Source: Halobacteriales archaeon QS_9_68_42 (GTDB lineage: Archaea > Halobacteriota > Halobacteria > Halobacteriales > Haloarculaceae). Taken from it: a stretch of DNA of 13,573 nucleotides. Positions 1 through 6,958 of the stretch are shown here, piece after piece. The stretch's first letter is position 1. Every line of letters starts with the position of its first letter. Made by a program: the position numbers and the translations under genes. The DNA is taken from the NCBI GenBank assembly GCA_003022905.1, contig PXSE01000083.1, positions 1-13,573 on the forward strand. The letters run 5' to 3'. The notes beneath the pieces are model-generated. The model worked only from the letters and a program-made list of their open reading frames with translations. It was not told the DNA's origin and did not search any database.

Positions 1-175
1 TCGTCGCGTGTGGGTGTCGGTCGGCGGGGAGCCGCGTCTCGGCACCGTCGTCGAGCGGACGTTCACGCCGAAGAAGGGGTCGGAGCTACTGGCGGTCGAA
101 CTGGACGAACCGGCCGACGGAACGGAGAAGCTGGTCGTTAATCCCACCGTCGACGACGTGCTGTTCGAGGACTAG
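1..175 (+). CDS. 3' end of an unidentified protein gene (partial)
   Basis: An open frame enters from the left edge and ends at TAG 173-175, giving the last 57 residues of a protein. They run from RRVWVSVGGEPRLGTVVE to a C-terminus ending VDDVLFED. The tail is acidic and beta-rich with no cysteine pair, transmembrane segment or catalytic motif visible, so I do not recognise the family. Codon use and acidity match the neighbouring haloarchaeal genes, which supports real coding. The gene converges on aMBF1. The palindrome CTAG at 172-175 supplies the TAG stop of both genes, so the two coding regions overlap by three bases. Confidence 0.65.
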   Translation, partial: RRVWVSVGGEPRLGTVVERTFTPKKGSELLAVELDEPADGTEKLVVNPTVDDVLFED

Positions 176-705
176 TCCTTCCGCTTGACGACGTCGCCGA
201 GCGTCGTGCCGCCCGTCGCGGAGTCGCTGGACCACTCGCTATCGTTGCCGCCGCCGCCCATCGACAGCGAGATACCGAGCGCCTTCTCCAGTTTCCGCTG
301 GACGGTGTCGCTCGGCAGGACGTCGCCCCGCTCCAGTTTCCGGATGAGGCTGGCCTTCTCGTTGAGCTGGTTTGCCAGTTCTTCCTGGGTCTGACCCTCG
401 CTCTCGCGGGCGTCGCGGATGCGATCGTCGTAGTCCTGAACCATCTCGTCCATCTCGTCGAACATGTCGCGGCGGCTGCCGCCCCCGCCACCGCCGCCGG
501 AGGTGCTCCCCGAGGACGACGATGAGGACGAGGACGACGACGACGAGGAGGACGTGGAGTACTTCGTCGACGTCGAGGACGTCTCCTGGGTCCGGACCTC
601 GGTGCCGAAGTCGGCACAGTCGTCACAGACGTCCAGTTCCGCGCCCTCGATTTTGACCGTCTTCGGCGACCCCGTCTCGGTGCCGCACATCTCACACTGG
701 ACCAT
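172..705 (-). CDS. Archaeal multiprotein bridging factor aMBF1-type transcription factor
   Basis: Predicted 177-aa transcription cofactor. The N-terminus is a zinc ribbon with two CxxC pairs (C4/C7 and C27/C30). A low-complexity linker follows at about residues 42-76, with a long serine run and then seven glycines. The C-terminal half is an HTH of the Cro/C1 type containing QTQEELANQLNEKASLIRKLERG and ending near LEKALGISL. This zinc ribbon-linker-HTH order is the hallmark of archaeal MBF1, which bridges regulators and the basal transcription machinery. The start at 705 is supported by the zinc ribbon beginning at residue 4 and by an A/T-rich TATA-like stretch about 24-31 nt upstream. The gene lies 39 nt after the phosphatidyltransferase stop on the same strand, so it may be read through from that operon as well. 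The Ser/Gly linker looks repeat-expanded. The family call is firm; target genes cannot be inferred. Confidence 0.93.
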   Translation of the reverse strand: MVQCEMCGTETGSPKTVKIEGAELDVCDDCADFGTEVRTQETSSTSTKYSTSSSSSSSSSSSSSSGSTSGGGGGGGSRRDMFDEMDEMVQDYDDRIRDARESEGQTQEELANQLNEKASLIRKLERGDVLPSDTVQRKLEKALGISLSMGGGGNDSEWSSDSATGGTTLGDVVKRKD

Positions 706-744
706 AGCTGTCCCTTGCCGTTGGGGCGCAAAAGGGTTTTCCCG

Positions 745-1374
745 CTATTTGATGGCCGCCATCGAGTAGTAGAACCGCTGGAGCGCGGTCAGGTGGCCGA
801 CAATGGCCAGGAAGACGAGTAGCCAGCCGACGGCCGTCAGCCCGTACAGCGGCGCCGGCAGGAAGGCGACAACGGCGGTGGTGGCGCCGATTATCGCCAG
901 CCGGTCGGCCCGGCCGACGACGCCGCCGTACACCCGCTCGAGGCCGACCGCCTGCGCCTGGGTCCCGAGGTAGGAGGTCATCAGGACGCCGGTGACCGCG
1001 AGCAGGCCCAGCAGGTACTGGCCGGTCCCGCCCGCCAGTCCGGCTACGATGACGATGTCGGCATACCGGTCGAGGACGTGGTCCAGCAGGTCGCCGGCCC
1101 TCGAGTCGGTGCCCTGCCGACGGGCCAGCGCGCCATCCATCAGGTCCATCCACCCGTTGAGGAAGACGAGGCCGGCGCCGACGAGGTACAGCGTCGGGTC
1201 GGCCTCGACCCCGGCGACTGCCCCCCCCGCGAGCGTGTAGACGGCGGCGGCGCCGACCGCGAACCCGAACGCCAGGGCGCTGATACCGTCCGGTGTCAGG
1301 CCGACCCGGTCGGCGGCCGTCACGAACGGCTCCATCACCTGCTCTGCCACCGGGCGGAGCCTGTCCAGCGTCAT
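745..1374 (-). CDS. CDP-alcohol phosphatidyltransferase family membrane enzyme
   Basis: A 209-aa integral membrane enzyme that transfers a phospho-alcohol or phospholipid group from a CDP-activated donor, probably in archaeal polar lipid synthesis. The full family signature D-x2-DG-x2-AR-x8-G-x3-D-x3-D is present: D77, D80-G81, A84-R85, G94, D98 and D102. Several hydrophobic segments surround it (about residues 32-55, 62-76, 104-128, 150-168 and 172-192). The start ATG at 1372-1374 overlaps the stop TGA of the upstream kinase gene as ATGA, which fixes the start and implies translational coupling. A longer reading of this frame goes upstream but lies inside the kinase gene. The same hisC-kinase-phosphatidyltransferase order occurs in other haloarchaea, from memory. 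Which alcohol is used (glycerol phosphate, inositol phosphate, serine) cannot be decided from the sequence. Confidence 0.9.
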   Translation of the reverse strand: MTLDRLRPVAEQVMEPFVTAADRVGLTPDGISALAFGFAVGAAAVYTLAGGAVAGVEADPTLYLVGAGLVFLNGWMDLMDGALARRQGTDSRAGDLLDHVLDRYADIVIVAGLAGGTGQYLLGLLAVTGVLMTSYLGTQAQAVGLERVYGGVVGRADRLAIIGATTAVVAFLPAPLYGLTAVGWLLVFLAIVGHLTALQRFYYSMAAIK

Positions 1375-1877
1375 AGGTAGCCCGTGAAGTCCACCGTCCC
1401 GGCGCTCGGGTCGCGGTCGCCGTCGAGGACCGCCGCTATCTCGGCCGCCACCTCGTCGGGCGACCGGTCGGTCGTGTCTATCTCGTACACCGCACCGAGG
1501 CCGTGGGCCTCGACGGCCTCCGAGAGGACGACGTCGAGCGCCTCGGCCTCGGCGTTCTCGGCGGCCGTCGGCTCCGGTTCGCCCCGGTCGAGCAAGCGCT
1601 CGTGGAGGCGGTCCGGCCGACACCGCAACACCACCGCCCGGTCGACGTCGAGGTGGTGGGCGAGATGGGACTCCACGAGCAGGTCCTCGCGGCCGTCGAG
1701 GCGCCCGCGGACGGCGTCGAGGTCCGCCAGCAGGCTTCCGCGCTCGTCGTCGGCGCCCTCGTGGAGCCCCGCCTCGCGGACCAGGTCGTTGAGGTGGACG
1801 GCCTCGAGGTCGGTTTCGACCCGGTCGACGGCCGTCGTCTTGCCCGTCCCCGGGGTTCCGGTCACGGCCACCCTCAT
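1371..1877 (-). CDS. AK6/Fap7-like archaeal adenylate kinase family NTPase
   Basis: A 168-aa cytoplasmic nucleotide kinase of the archaeal adenylate kinase/AK6 (Fap7, hCINAP) type. The Walker A loop is GTPGTGKT at residues 7-14. A conserved acidic region, DDERGSLLADLDAVRGRL, lies near 43-60, followed by LLVESHLAHHLDVD in the Walker B position and a LID-like segment rich in Arg (RCRPDRLHERLLDRGE, about 85-100). The relatives phosphorylate AMP with ATP, and the eukaryotic members also act in maturation of the small ribosomal subunit; which role applies here is inference. The start at 1877 puts the P-loop at the usual position and overlaps the hisC stop as ATGA. The stop overlaps the next start the same way. 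It should be co-transcribed with hisC and the phosphatidyltransferase from the promoter upstream of hisC. Confidence 0.9.
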   Translation of the reverse strand: MRVAVTGTPGTGKTTAVDRVETDLEAVHLNDLVREAGLHEGADDERGSLLADLDAVRGRLDGREDLLVESHLAHHLDVDRAVVLRCRPDRLHERLLDRGEPEPTAAENAEAEALDVVLSEAVEAHGLGAVYEIDTTDRSPDEVAAEIAAVLDGDRDPSAGTVDFTGYL

Positions 1878-2882
1878 ACGACGCCGTTCAGCACCTCCAC
1901 GGCGCGTCTGGTCTCCTCCCGGGTGCCGCAGGTAACCCGGACGCACCCCGGCAGTCCGAACGAGGTGGTGTCGCGGACGATGACGCCCTCCCGCTTTGCC
2001 GCCTCGGCGACTTCGGTGCCGTCGCCCACCTCGCACAGGACGAAGTTGCCCGCGCTCCCGAAGGTGTGACAGTCGAGGTGGTCGGCCATGTACTCGCGGG
2101 CCCAGCGGGCCGTCTCGACGGTGCGCTCGACGTGTTCGTCGTCGTCGAGGGCGGCGAGGCCGGCCCGGCAGGCCAGCTCCGAGGCCGAGAAGGGCGTATT
2201 GATGCGGGCGTAGGCGTCGGCCCACGCCTCAGGGACGATGGCGTAGCCGAGCCGCATTCCGGCCAGCCCGTAGACCTTCGAGAACGTCCGCAGGACGGCC
2301 ACATCGTCGCGCTCCTCGACCAGCGCCGTCGCGGAGGGCCGTTCGGAGAACTCGCCGTAGGCCTCGTCGACCAGCACGAGCGTCTCCTCGCCGGTCCGCT
2401 CGGCGATGGACGACTCGCTGGCCGTCGTAGTGTGGCAGCACCGTCTCCGGCGTCTGGGCGAAGCCGGTCTCCTTCCGGACTGGGTACTCCTCGACGACGC
2501 CGTGGTGGTAGCGGGCGCTCATCGCGTAGTAGGCGAAGCCGGGAGCCGGCACCAGCACTGACTCCCTGGGCCGCAGTAGCGCGCGGGCCAGACAGTCCAG
2601 GGCGCCGTCGCCGCCGTTGGCGAGCCATATCTGCGAGCGGGTGACCGCCCACTCGTCGGCCAGGCGCTCCCGGAGGTCCGTCGCCGCCGACTTGGGGTAT
2701 CTGTGGGCCGCGGGCGCGTGCTCGCGGACGGCCTCGACGGCCGAGGGGGCCGGGCCGAACGGGTTCTCGTTGGAGGAGAGCTTCACGAGGTTCTCGGGGT
2801 CCAGCCCGAGTTCCCGGGCCACCTCCTCGACGCCCCGGCCGGCCTCGTATGGGACGTGGGCCGACAGATCCCGTGGTTGCAT
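1874..2882 (-). pseudogene. hisC: Histidinol-phosphate aminotransferase, broken by an internal deletion
   Basis: Two reading frames together make one PLP-dependent aminotransferase. The first (start 2882) gives MQPRDLSAHVPYEAGRG, KLSSNENPFGP, ANGGDGALD and VLVPAPGFAYYAMSA, and runs to about YDGQRVV. The second resumes at about 2407 with IAERTGEETLVLVDEAYGEF, FSKVYGLAGMRLGY (PLP lysine region) and a normal C-terminus. Missing between them is the stretch that normally carries the conserved HNPTG motif (roughly 24 codons). The gene spans 1009 nt, which is not a multiple of three; restoring about 71 nt would give about 359 aa, the usual haloarchaeal length. Upstream of the junction the frame runs into unrelated Arg-rich sequence. 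HisC transfers the amino group to imidazole-acetol phosphate in histidine synthesis. As read, the gene cannot make an active enzyme. A sequencing or assembly error is possible. Confidence 0.85.
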
Positions 2883-2902
2883 ACCCGCACGTGAGGCGCG
2901 GC

Positions 2903-2912
2903 GGCATAAGTA
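2903..2912 (-). promoter_or_regulatory. Likely TATA box of the hisC operon
   Basis: On the minus strand the sequence reads CTACTTATGCC, with its TTAT core about 25 nt upstream of the hisC ATG (2882). That spacing fits a haloarchaeal leaderless mRNA, where transcription starts at or next to the start codon. No ribosome binding site precedes the ATG, consistent with this. It would drive hisC and the two ATGA-coupled genes after it. Confidence 0.5.
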
Positions 2913-2996
2913 GGCGTCCATCTCCCGTGAGAGGTGTAACACTTTTCCACGAATCGTCCGACGTACAGCGAGGCGGGTGGCGCCGACGGCCCGCAC

Positions 2997-3203
2997 GTGT
3001 GCGCGACGGTCGAGGGCCAGGCGGACGGCGCCGCCGACGAACCGGTTGGGGCGGTCTGGAAGCGGGCCCGCGAGGCCGACGGTGACCCGGTAACGGTCGT
3101 CCGCGCCACCGGCGAGCAGTACGACCCGGCCAGCGGCATCCCCGGGTACAAGATGGCGAGCGTCCGCGTGCGCTCGCTCGGCGCCGACGGTGGCGACCGA
3201 TGA
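2997..3203 (+). CDS. Small protein of unknown function upstream of mobA, possibly 5'-truncated
   Basis: The frame ends in TGA 3201-3203, overlapping the mobA start as ATGA. With GTG 2997 as start it encodes 68 aa, including VGAVWKRAREADGDPVTVV and YDPASGIPGYKMASVRVRSL. I do not recognise the family. The frame stays open upstream to 2940 (after TAA 2937-2939), and the residues just before the GTG (EAGGADGPH) read like genuine haloarchaeal coding sequence, yet no ATG, GTG or TTG occurs there. Either the GTG is the true start, or the original start has been lost by mutation or deletion; ACG at 2961-2963 is one candidate for a damaged ATG. Overlap with mobA suggests the two are translated together. 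Confidence 0.5.
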   Translation: MCATVEGQADGAADEPVGAVWKRAREADGDPVTVVRATGEQYDPASGIPGYKMASVRVRSLGADGGDR

Positions 3204-3814
3204 CTGACCGCGCCGGCGTCGTCATCGCCGGCGGCCGGTCGGTCCGGATGGGCGGCCGCGAGAAGGCCATCGTCGACGTGGCCGGCACGCCGCTGGTGCG
3301 CTGGGTGGCCGACGGCCTGACCCCCGCCGTCGACGAACTGGTCATCAACTGTCGTCCCGACCAGCGGGCGGCCATCGCCGGGGCGTTGTCGGGACTGAGC
3401 CCGACGTTCGCGTTCGATGCGGAACCCGACCGCGGGCCGGTCGCCGGCATCGCAACGGGACTGGAGGCCACCGACGCCGAGTACGCCGCCGTCGTCGCCT
3501 GCGACCTCCCCTTTCTCGACGCCGCACTCGTCGAGTACCTCTTCGAGCGGGCGGCCGGCGCCGACGTCGATGCGGCCGTTCCGAAGCCGGATGACTGGTT
3601 CGAGCCGCTGCACGCGGTCTATCGGCCCGCACCGATGGCCGAGGCCTGCCGGGCGGCGCTCGCGGAGGGCGACGTCCGCATCATCGAGCCGCTGTTCTCC
3701 CTGGAGCACGTGGTCGTCGAGCGGTCGGACCTGCTGGCCCACGGGTCGCTGTCCAGCTTCGAGAGCGTCGATACGCCAGCAGACCTGGCGGACGCCGCCG
3801 ACAGACTGGAGTAA
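3200..3814 (+). CDS. mobA: Molybdenum cofactor guanylyltransferase
   Basis: A 204-aa nucleotidyltransferase that attaches GMP to molybdopterin to form the guanine dinucleotide cofactor. The N-terminal nucleotide-binding signature is clear: VVIAGGRSVRMGGREKA at residues 7-23, the usual AGGxSxRxGxxKA loop. Further family features are LVINCRPDQR (about 47-56), DRGPVAGIATGL (77-88) with the conserved GP-x-AG pattern, and VVACDLPFL (98-106), where D102 is the metal-binding aspartate of the CDxP motif. Length is normal. The start is fixed by the signature beginning at residue 7 and by ATGA overlap with the preceding small ORF. A YqeC-like gene lies about 1.5 kb away on the other strand, making a molybdoenzyme-related neighbourhood. 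The SDR gene between them has its own promoter. Confidence 0.93.
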   Translation: MTDRAGVVIAGGRSVRMGGREKAIVDVAGTPLVRWVADGLTPAVDELVINCRPDQRAAIAGALSGLSPTFAFDAEPDRGPVAGIATGLEATDAEYAAVVACDLPFLDAALVEYLFERAAGADVDAAVPKPDDWFEPLHAVYRPAPMAEACRAALAEGDVRIIEPLFSLEHVVVERSDLLAHGSLSSFESVDTPADLADAADRLE

Positions 3815-3836
3815 GTGCTCGTCATCGGGTGTGACC

Positions 3837-3846
3837 TTTCTTTAAC
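3837..3846 (+). promoter_or_regulatory. TATA box for the SDR gene
   Basis: TTTCTTTAAC sits between mobA and the SDR gene, with TTTAA 24-28 nt upstream of ATG 3869. The spacing fits leaderless transcription and supports 3869 as the start rather than an upstream codon in the same frame. Confidence 0.6.
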
Positions 3847-3868
3847 ACCCCGGGTCGACGGTGGGGAC

Positions 3869-4566
3869 ATGCCGAGAACGGCAGTCATCGCGGGCGTCGG
3901 GCCGAACCTGGGGGCGTCGCTCACCGAGCGGTCCGCCGGGGAGGGCTGTTCGGTCGCGCTGCTCGCCCGCTCGGAGTTGTACCTCGAGACGCTGGCCGAC
4001 CGACTCCGGACGGAGACGCCCGGCGACGCACTGGCCGTCCCGACGGACCTCTCGGACCCGATGACCATCGAGCACGCCTTCGAGCAGGTTCACGACGCGT
4101 TCGGCCCGGTGGACGTACTCGTCAACCACGCCAGCGCGGCGTCGTGGGACGGTCTGCTGGAGCAGGACCCCGAAGCGTTCCGGCGGGCGCTGTCGGTCAG
4201 TCCGGAGGCGGCGCTACATTGCTCGCAGACCGCCGTCGAGGACATGCCGGAGGGCGACGGCGGCGCCGTCGTCTTCACCGGCGCTACCACCTCCGTCCGC
4301 GGGCGGGCGCCGTCGGGTTCAGCGCCGCCAAGTTCGCCTGCCGCGGTCTGGCCGAGTCGATGGCCCGGGAACTCGGACCGGGGGGCGTCCACGTCGCCCA
4401 CGTCGCTATCGACGACGGCATCCTGCCGCCCGGCGCCGACATCGACGACGAGACGGCGCACCTCGACCCCGACGCGGTCGCCGACGCCTACTGGAACCTG
4501 GTCGAGCAGGACCGCTCGGCGTGGACGCTCGAACTGGACCTCCGGCCCCACTTCGAGGCGTTCTGA
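3869..4566 (+). pseudogene. SDR-family oxidoreductase, frameshifted
   Basis: Encodes a short-chain dehydrogenase/reductase of about 232 aa if the frame is repaired. The first frame has the Rossmann dinucleotide-binding turn AGVGPNLGASLTE near residues 8-20, PVDVLVNHASA (the NAG-like motif, here NHA) and VVFTGATTS. After about position 4302 the frame must shift to continue into GAVGFSAAKFACRGLAESMARELGP, where the usual catalytic Tyr-x3-Lys is FSAAK, so Phe stands in place of Tyr, and then to a plausible C-terminus ending LRPHFEAF. The shift lies in GGGCGGGCGCC, consistent with loss of one GGGC unit (4 nt) or of a single G. The Tyr to Phe change suggests that even the intact ancestor was an atypical SDR. 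It may be a real pseudogene or a homopolymer/repeat error. It ends 2 nt before the convergent YqeC-like gene. Confidence 0.8.
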
Positions 4567-4568
4567 CC

Positions 4569-5303
4569 TTATCCGACGACGTCGACGACCTTCCGGAGGT
4601 CCATCCGGCCGAGGACGACGCGGTCGACGCGCCGATGGTCGAGCAGGCCCTCGGCCACCTCGCGGGCGGTCGCCTCAAGAGCATCGTCGTCGACCATGTT
4701 CACGAGCGGCCGCACCGCGGCCCCCTCGGGGATGCCCTTCAGGCCGCCGGACTCGTGAGTCGAGACGGCGACGACATCGTCGACGCCGATTTCCTCGCCC
4801 GCGGACAGGTCGGTGAGGGCCGCGACCCGCTCGGGCCGGTGGACCCGTTCCTCGGAGAGTGGTTCGCCGACGACGCGGGCGCTGACGACGGGGACAACTA
4901 TCGTTGACGACGCCGGCACCTGCGGTTCGTCGTCCGCGGGCGTCTTGAACCACCGCCGCCGGGCGCCGTCGGTCTTCACCAACAGGGGCGCGTCCGTGGC
5001 CGACGCGAGCGCGTCGACGGTCGCCGGGTCGTAGCCGAGGTAGCGGTCGCGGTCGCCGTCACGGCCCGGCACGAGGCCGAGCGGCCAGTCGCCCTCGTCG
5101 ACCGTCTCGACGGCCTCGCTCGGCCGCTCGGCGACGACGAGACGTCCGACGTGGCCCTCGAAGGGCGGGATGCGGACGGTCGCCGTCAGGACGGCCCGCC
5201 CGATGCCGGCCGCCAGCGCGTACAGCGTCGATTTCTTGCCGCCAGCGCCGACAACGGCGACGACGTCGCCCCGCCCGACGCCGAACGCTTCCTCCGGGTC
5301 CAT
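4569..5303 (-). CDS. yqeC: YqeC-like putative molybdenum-hydroxylase accessory protein
   Basis: A 244-aa P-loop protein of the YqeC family, described in bacteria as an accessory factor for selenium-dependent molybdenum hydroxylases; its biochemical role is unsettled. Visible signatures are VVAVVGAGGKKSTLYALA (nucleotide-binding loop, about residues 14-31), the second conserved block LLVKTDGARRRWFKTPADDEPQVP (about 112-135), where family members have an (E)ADGxRxxPxKAPxxxEPxIP-like motif, and a C-terminal DHRRVDRVVLGRMDL. The start at 5303 places the P-loop near the N-terminus, and GTTTAGTG 23-30 nt upstream is a fitting TATA box; a start 24 nt further upstream would fall on that box. It converges on the SDR gene with a 2-nt gap. 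Proximity to mobA supports a link to molybdenum cofactor use. No selenocysteine machinery is visible. Confidence 0.8.
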   Translation of the reverse strand: MDPEEAFGVGRGDVVAVVGAGGKKSTLYALAAGIGRAVLTATVRIPPFEGHVGRLVVAERPSEAVETVDEGDWPLGLVPGRDGDRDRYLGYDPATVDALASATDAPLLVKTDGARRRWFKTPADDEPQVPASSTIVVPVVSARVVGEPLSEERVHRPERVAALTDLSAGEEIGVDDVVAVSTHESGGLKGIPEGAAVRPLVNMVDDDALEATAREVAEGLLDHRRVDRVVLGRMDLRKVVDVVG

Positions 5304-5325
5304 ACCGTCGCCTCGGCGCCGCGGC

Positions 5326-5333
5326 ACTAAACG
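5326..5333 (-). promoter_or_regulatory. TATA box for the YqeC-like gene
   Basis: The minus strand reads GTTTAGTG, 23-30 nt upstream of ATG 5303. The position matches leaderless haloarchaeal promoters and is the reason for choosing 5303 as start. Confidence 0.5.
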
Positions 5334-5383
5334 GCTCTGCTGAATGTGATAACTGATTTGTGTGGCGGCGTCGCGTTGTCGGC

Positions 5384-5842
5384 ATGGTTGTAGACACCGC
5401 GATGTATACCGTTCACACGGCGTTTGCGGCGCTGTGGAGCGGGTCGGTGCTGTTCGTCGTCGCCGCCGTTCTGCCGCTGGCGATGGACGCCGACGTCTCG
5501 CCGGAAGCGTTCGGGAGCGTCGTCTCGAAACTCCAGTGGGTCACCCGCGTTAGCGCTCTCTTGATGCTCCTGACGGGCGGCCACCTGGCCGGCACCGGGT
5601 ACACCGTCGAATCGCTCACCGGCAGCCCTCGCGGTTACCTCGTCCTGACGATGGTGGCGCTGTGGCTGGGTCTGGCGGCGACCGTTGAGGTCGGCAGTGC
5701 GAGGGCACAGCGCGGCGTCGACGACAGAAAGATCCGGGAACCGGCCCGGGACGCCCGGCCATTCTACCTCGCGGCGGCGGTGCTGGCCGTCGGCCTGCTG
5801 GTCGTCTCCGGCCTGCTCGGGATGCCGCCGGCCTTTCTTTAA
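5384..5842 (+). CDS. CopD-like four-helix membrane protein
   Basis: A 152-aa integral membrane protein with four predicted transmembrane segments: about residues 5-26 (VHTAFAALWSGSVLFVVAAVLP), 50-68, 84-104 and 127-147. The first segment carries the His-x-x-Phe-x-x-x-W-x-G pattern seen in CopD-type and related small haloarchaeal membrane proteins, which resembles metal or haem-associated helices. A conserved-looking loop, DRKIREPARDARPFYLAAA, precedes the last helix. Function is unknown; copper handling is only suggested by the family resemblance. ATG 5384 was chosen over GTG 5360 because the extra residues are Arg-rich and not hydrophobic. The TAA stop shares TTAA with the stop of the convergent zinc-ribbon gene. 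Confidence 0.7.
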   Translation: MVVDTAMYTVHTAFAALWSGSVLFVVAAVLPLAMDADVSPEAFGSVVSKLQWVTRVSALLMLLTGGHLAGTGYTVESLTGSPRGYLVLTMVALWLGLAATVEVGSARAQRGVDDRKIREPARDARPFYLAAAVLAVGLLVVSGLLGMPPAFL

Positions 5843-6039
5843 TCGTCCCGGGCCGAGAGGATACGTCGGCAGTTGCCGCAGACCTCGGTGTCCCGGTCGT
5901 CAAAGTACCCGACCGGGTCGGCGTCCTCGGGGAGCGGCCGAACCGTCGGCGACGCGCCCGTGACCGTCGCTCCGCAGATGGTGCGGCCGGCGTCCGGCGA
6001 CTCACAGAGATGGACCGCCGGCCGGAACCAGTAGTGCAT
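5839..6039 (-). CDS. Small zinc-ribbon-like protein of unknown function
   Basis: A 66-aa acidic protein with cysteines and histidine placed for one metal site: H10, C12 and C22 in the N-terminal half (VHLCESPDAGRTICGATV) and C54/C57 as CGNC near the end. Overall it looks like a small treble-clef or zinc-ribbon peptide; I do not know its function. Its ATG (6037-6039) overlaps the TGA of the FAH-family gene as TGATG, so it is probably translated after that gene from the same mRNA. It converges on the CopD-like gene, and both stops lie inside TTAA at 5839-5842. The ordered Cys residues and the overlap make it a credible gene despite its size. Confidence 0.7.
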   Translation of the reverse strand: MHYWFRPAVHLCESPDAGRTICGATVTGASPTVRPLPEDADPVGYFDDRDTEVCGNCRRILSARDD

Positions 6040-6701
6040 CAGGGAATGTGAACGTCGTTCGTGAGGGTTCCGACGCCCTCGACGGTCACCTCGACGGTGT
6101 CGCCGTCCGAAAGCGGGCCGACGCCCTCCGGGGTCCCCGTCGAGATGACGTCGCCGGGTTCCAGCGTCATGTGTGTCGTTATCTCCTCGACGAGTTCGGG
6201 CACCGAGAAGATGAACTGCTCCCGGGAGGAGTCCTGGCGGAGTTCGCCGTTTACCCGGCACTGCACGGCGGCGTCGTCGGGCACCTCGTCGGAGGAGGCG
6301 ACCGCCGGGCCGATTGGTGCGGCGTCGTCGAAGGCCTTCCCGCGGACCCAATTGGTCTCGACGGCCTGGTCGTCGCGGTTCGAGAGGTCGTTGACGCAGG
6401 TGTAGCCCGCGACGACGCGCTCCGCGTCGCTCGCGTCGACGTGCCGGCACCGCTCGCCGATGACGACGCCGAGTTCGGCCTCGAACTCGTCGGCGTGGTC
6501 GGCGTAGTTGAGGCCGACACAGATCACCTTCGACGGGTCGCAGGGCGCTAGCAGTTCGACGCCGCTGGCGGCAAAGAACTCTGGTTCCACTGAGAACCGG
6601 CCGCCGCCGCTCGGATAGGCCCGTACTTCGGCGCCCTCCTCGCCGGTCCACTCGCCGCTCCGCACCTCGCCGTCGGGGTCCCGAAAGCGCACGCGTCGCA
6701 T
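6039..6701 (-). CDS. FAH-family hydrolase/isomerase, apparently with an internal deletion
   Basis: A 220-aa member of the fumarylacetoacetate hydrolase family, whose members act on 2-oxo acids and aromatic-catabolism intermediates using Mg2+ or Ca2+. Visible landmarks are [17 protein letters not shown] (about residues 53-69), [73 protein letters not shown] and the C-terminal VGTLTN. Family members carry a segment of roughly 30 residues between NYxxHA and the ExEL metal-binding block, with a conserved (F)(L/I)KP motif. Here the two blocks are almost adjacent (HADEFEAEL), near 6483-6492. The frame is kept, so a shortened protein could be made, but the substrate loop would be lost. The start at 6701 is backed by a TATA box. 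Substrate cannot be assigned. Confidence 0.85.
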   Translation of the reverse strand: MRRVRFRDPDGEVRSGEWTGEEGAEVRAYPSGGGRFSVEPEFFAASGVELLAPCDPSKVICVGLNYADHADEFEAELGVVIGERCRHVDASDAERVVAGYTCVNDLSNRDDQAVETNWVRGKAFDDAAPIGPAVASSDEVPDDAAVQCRVNGELRQDSSREQFIFSVPELVEEITTHMTLEPGDVISTGTPEGVGPLSDGDTVEVTVEGVGTLTNDVHIP

Positions 6702-6722
6702 ACCGGGCCGTCGTCCGGCCCC

Positions 6723-6730
6723 GATATAAG
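6723..6730 (-). promoter_or_regulatory. TATA box for the FAH-family gene
   Basis: The minus strand reads CTTATATC 22-29 nt before ATG 6701, a near-consensus haloarchaeal TATA box at leaderless distance. Confidence 0.6.
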
Positions 6731-6930
6731 CGTTCTTCGTGGGCCGTCCCCTGCGGCTCGCCCGCCAGGTGTCGACGGGATCCGACGTCGGACTCCTGGG
6801 CTCCCTCGTCGACACGACACTATATGGAGGCGTTCGTCGAGTTGCTTCAGTCGACGGGGACGGAGGTGGATGCATCGTCTTTCCGTTCGCCGATGCCGTG
6901 GGTCCCGACCGCGGTGGGCGGCGTCAGTTC

Positions 6931-6939
6931 TTTTTTACT
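6931..6939 (+). promoter_or_regulatory. TATA box for the four-helix membrane protein
   Basis: TTTTTTACT lies 20-28 nt upstream of ATG 6959. It fits leaderless transcription and argues against the longer reading that begins at 6824, because that start lies upstream of this box. Confidence 0.6.
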
Positions 6940-6958
6940 CCCGCCCGTTCGTCACGCC

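Noticed and set aside
1888..3471. 527-residue open frame on the minus strand across hisC and mobA
   Set aside because: Its translation is Arg/Pro-rich without motifs and lies antisense or out of frame to hisC and mobA, which have clear family signatures. It is a product of high G+C.
4296..4313. Programmed ribosomal frameshifting in the SDR gene
   Set aside because: No slippery heptamer or downstream pseudoknot is evident. A repeat-unit loss accounts for the shift.
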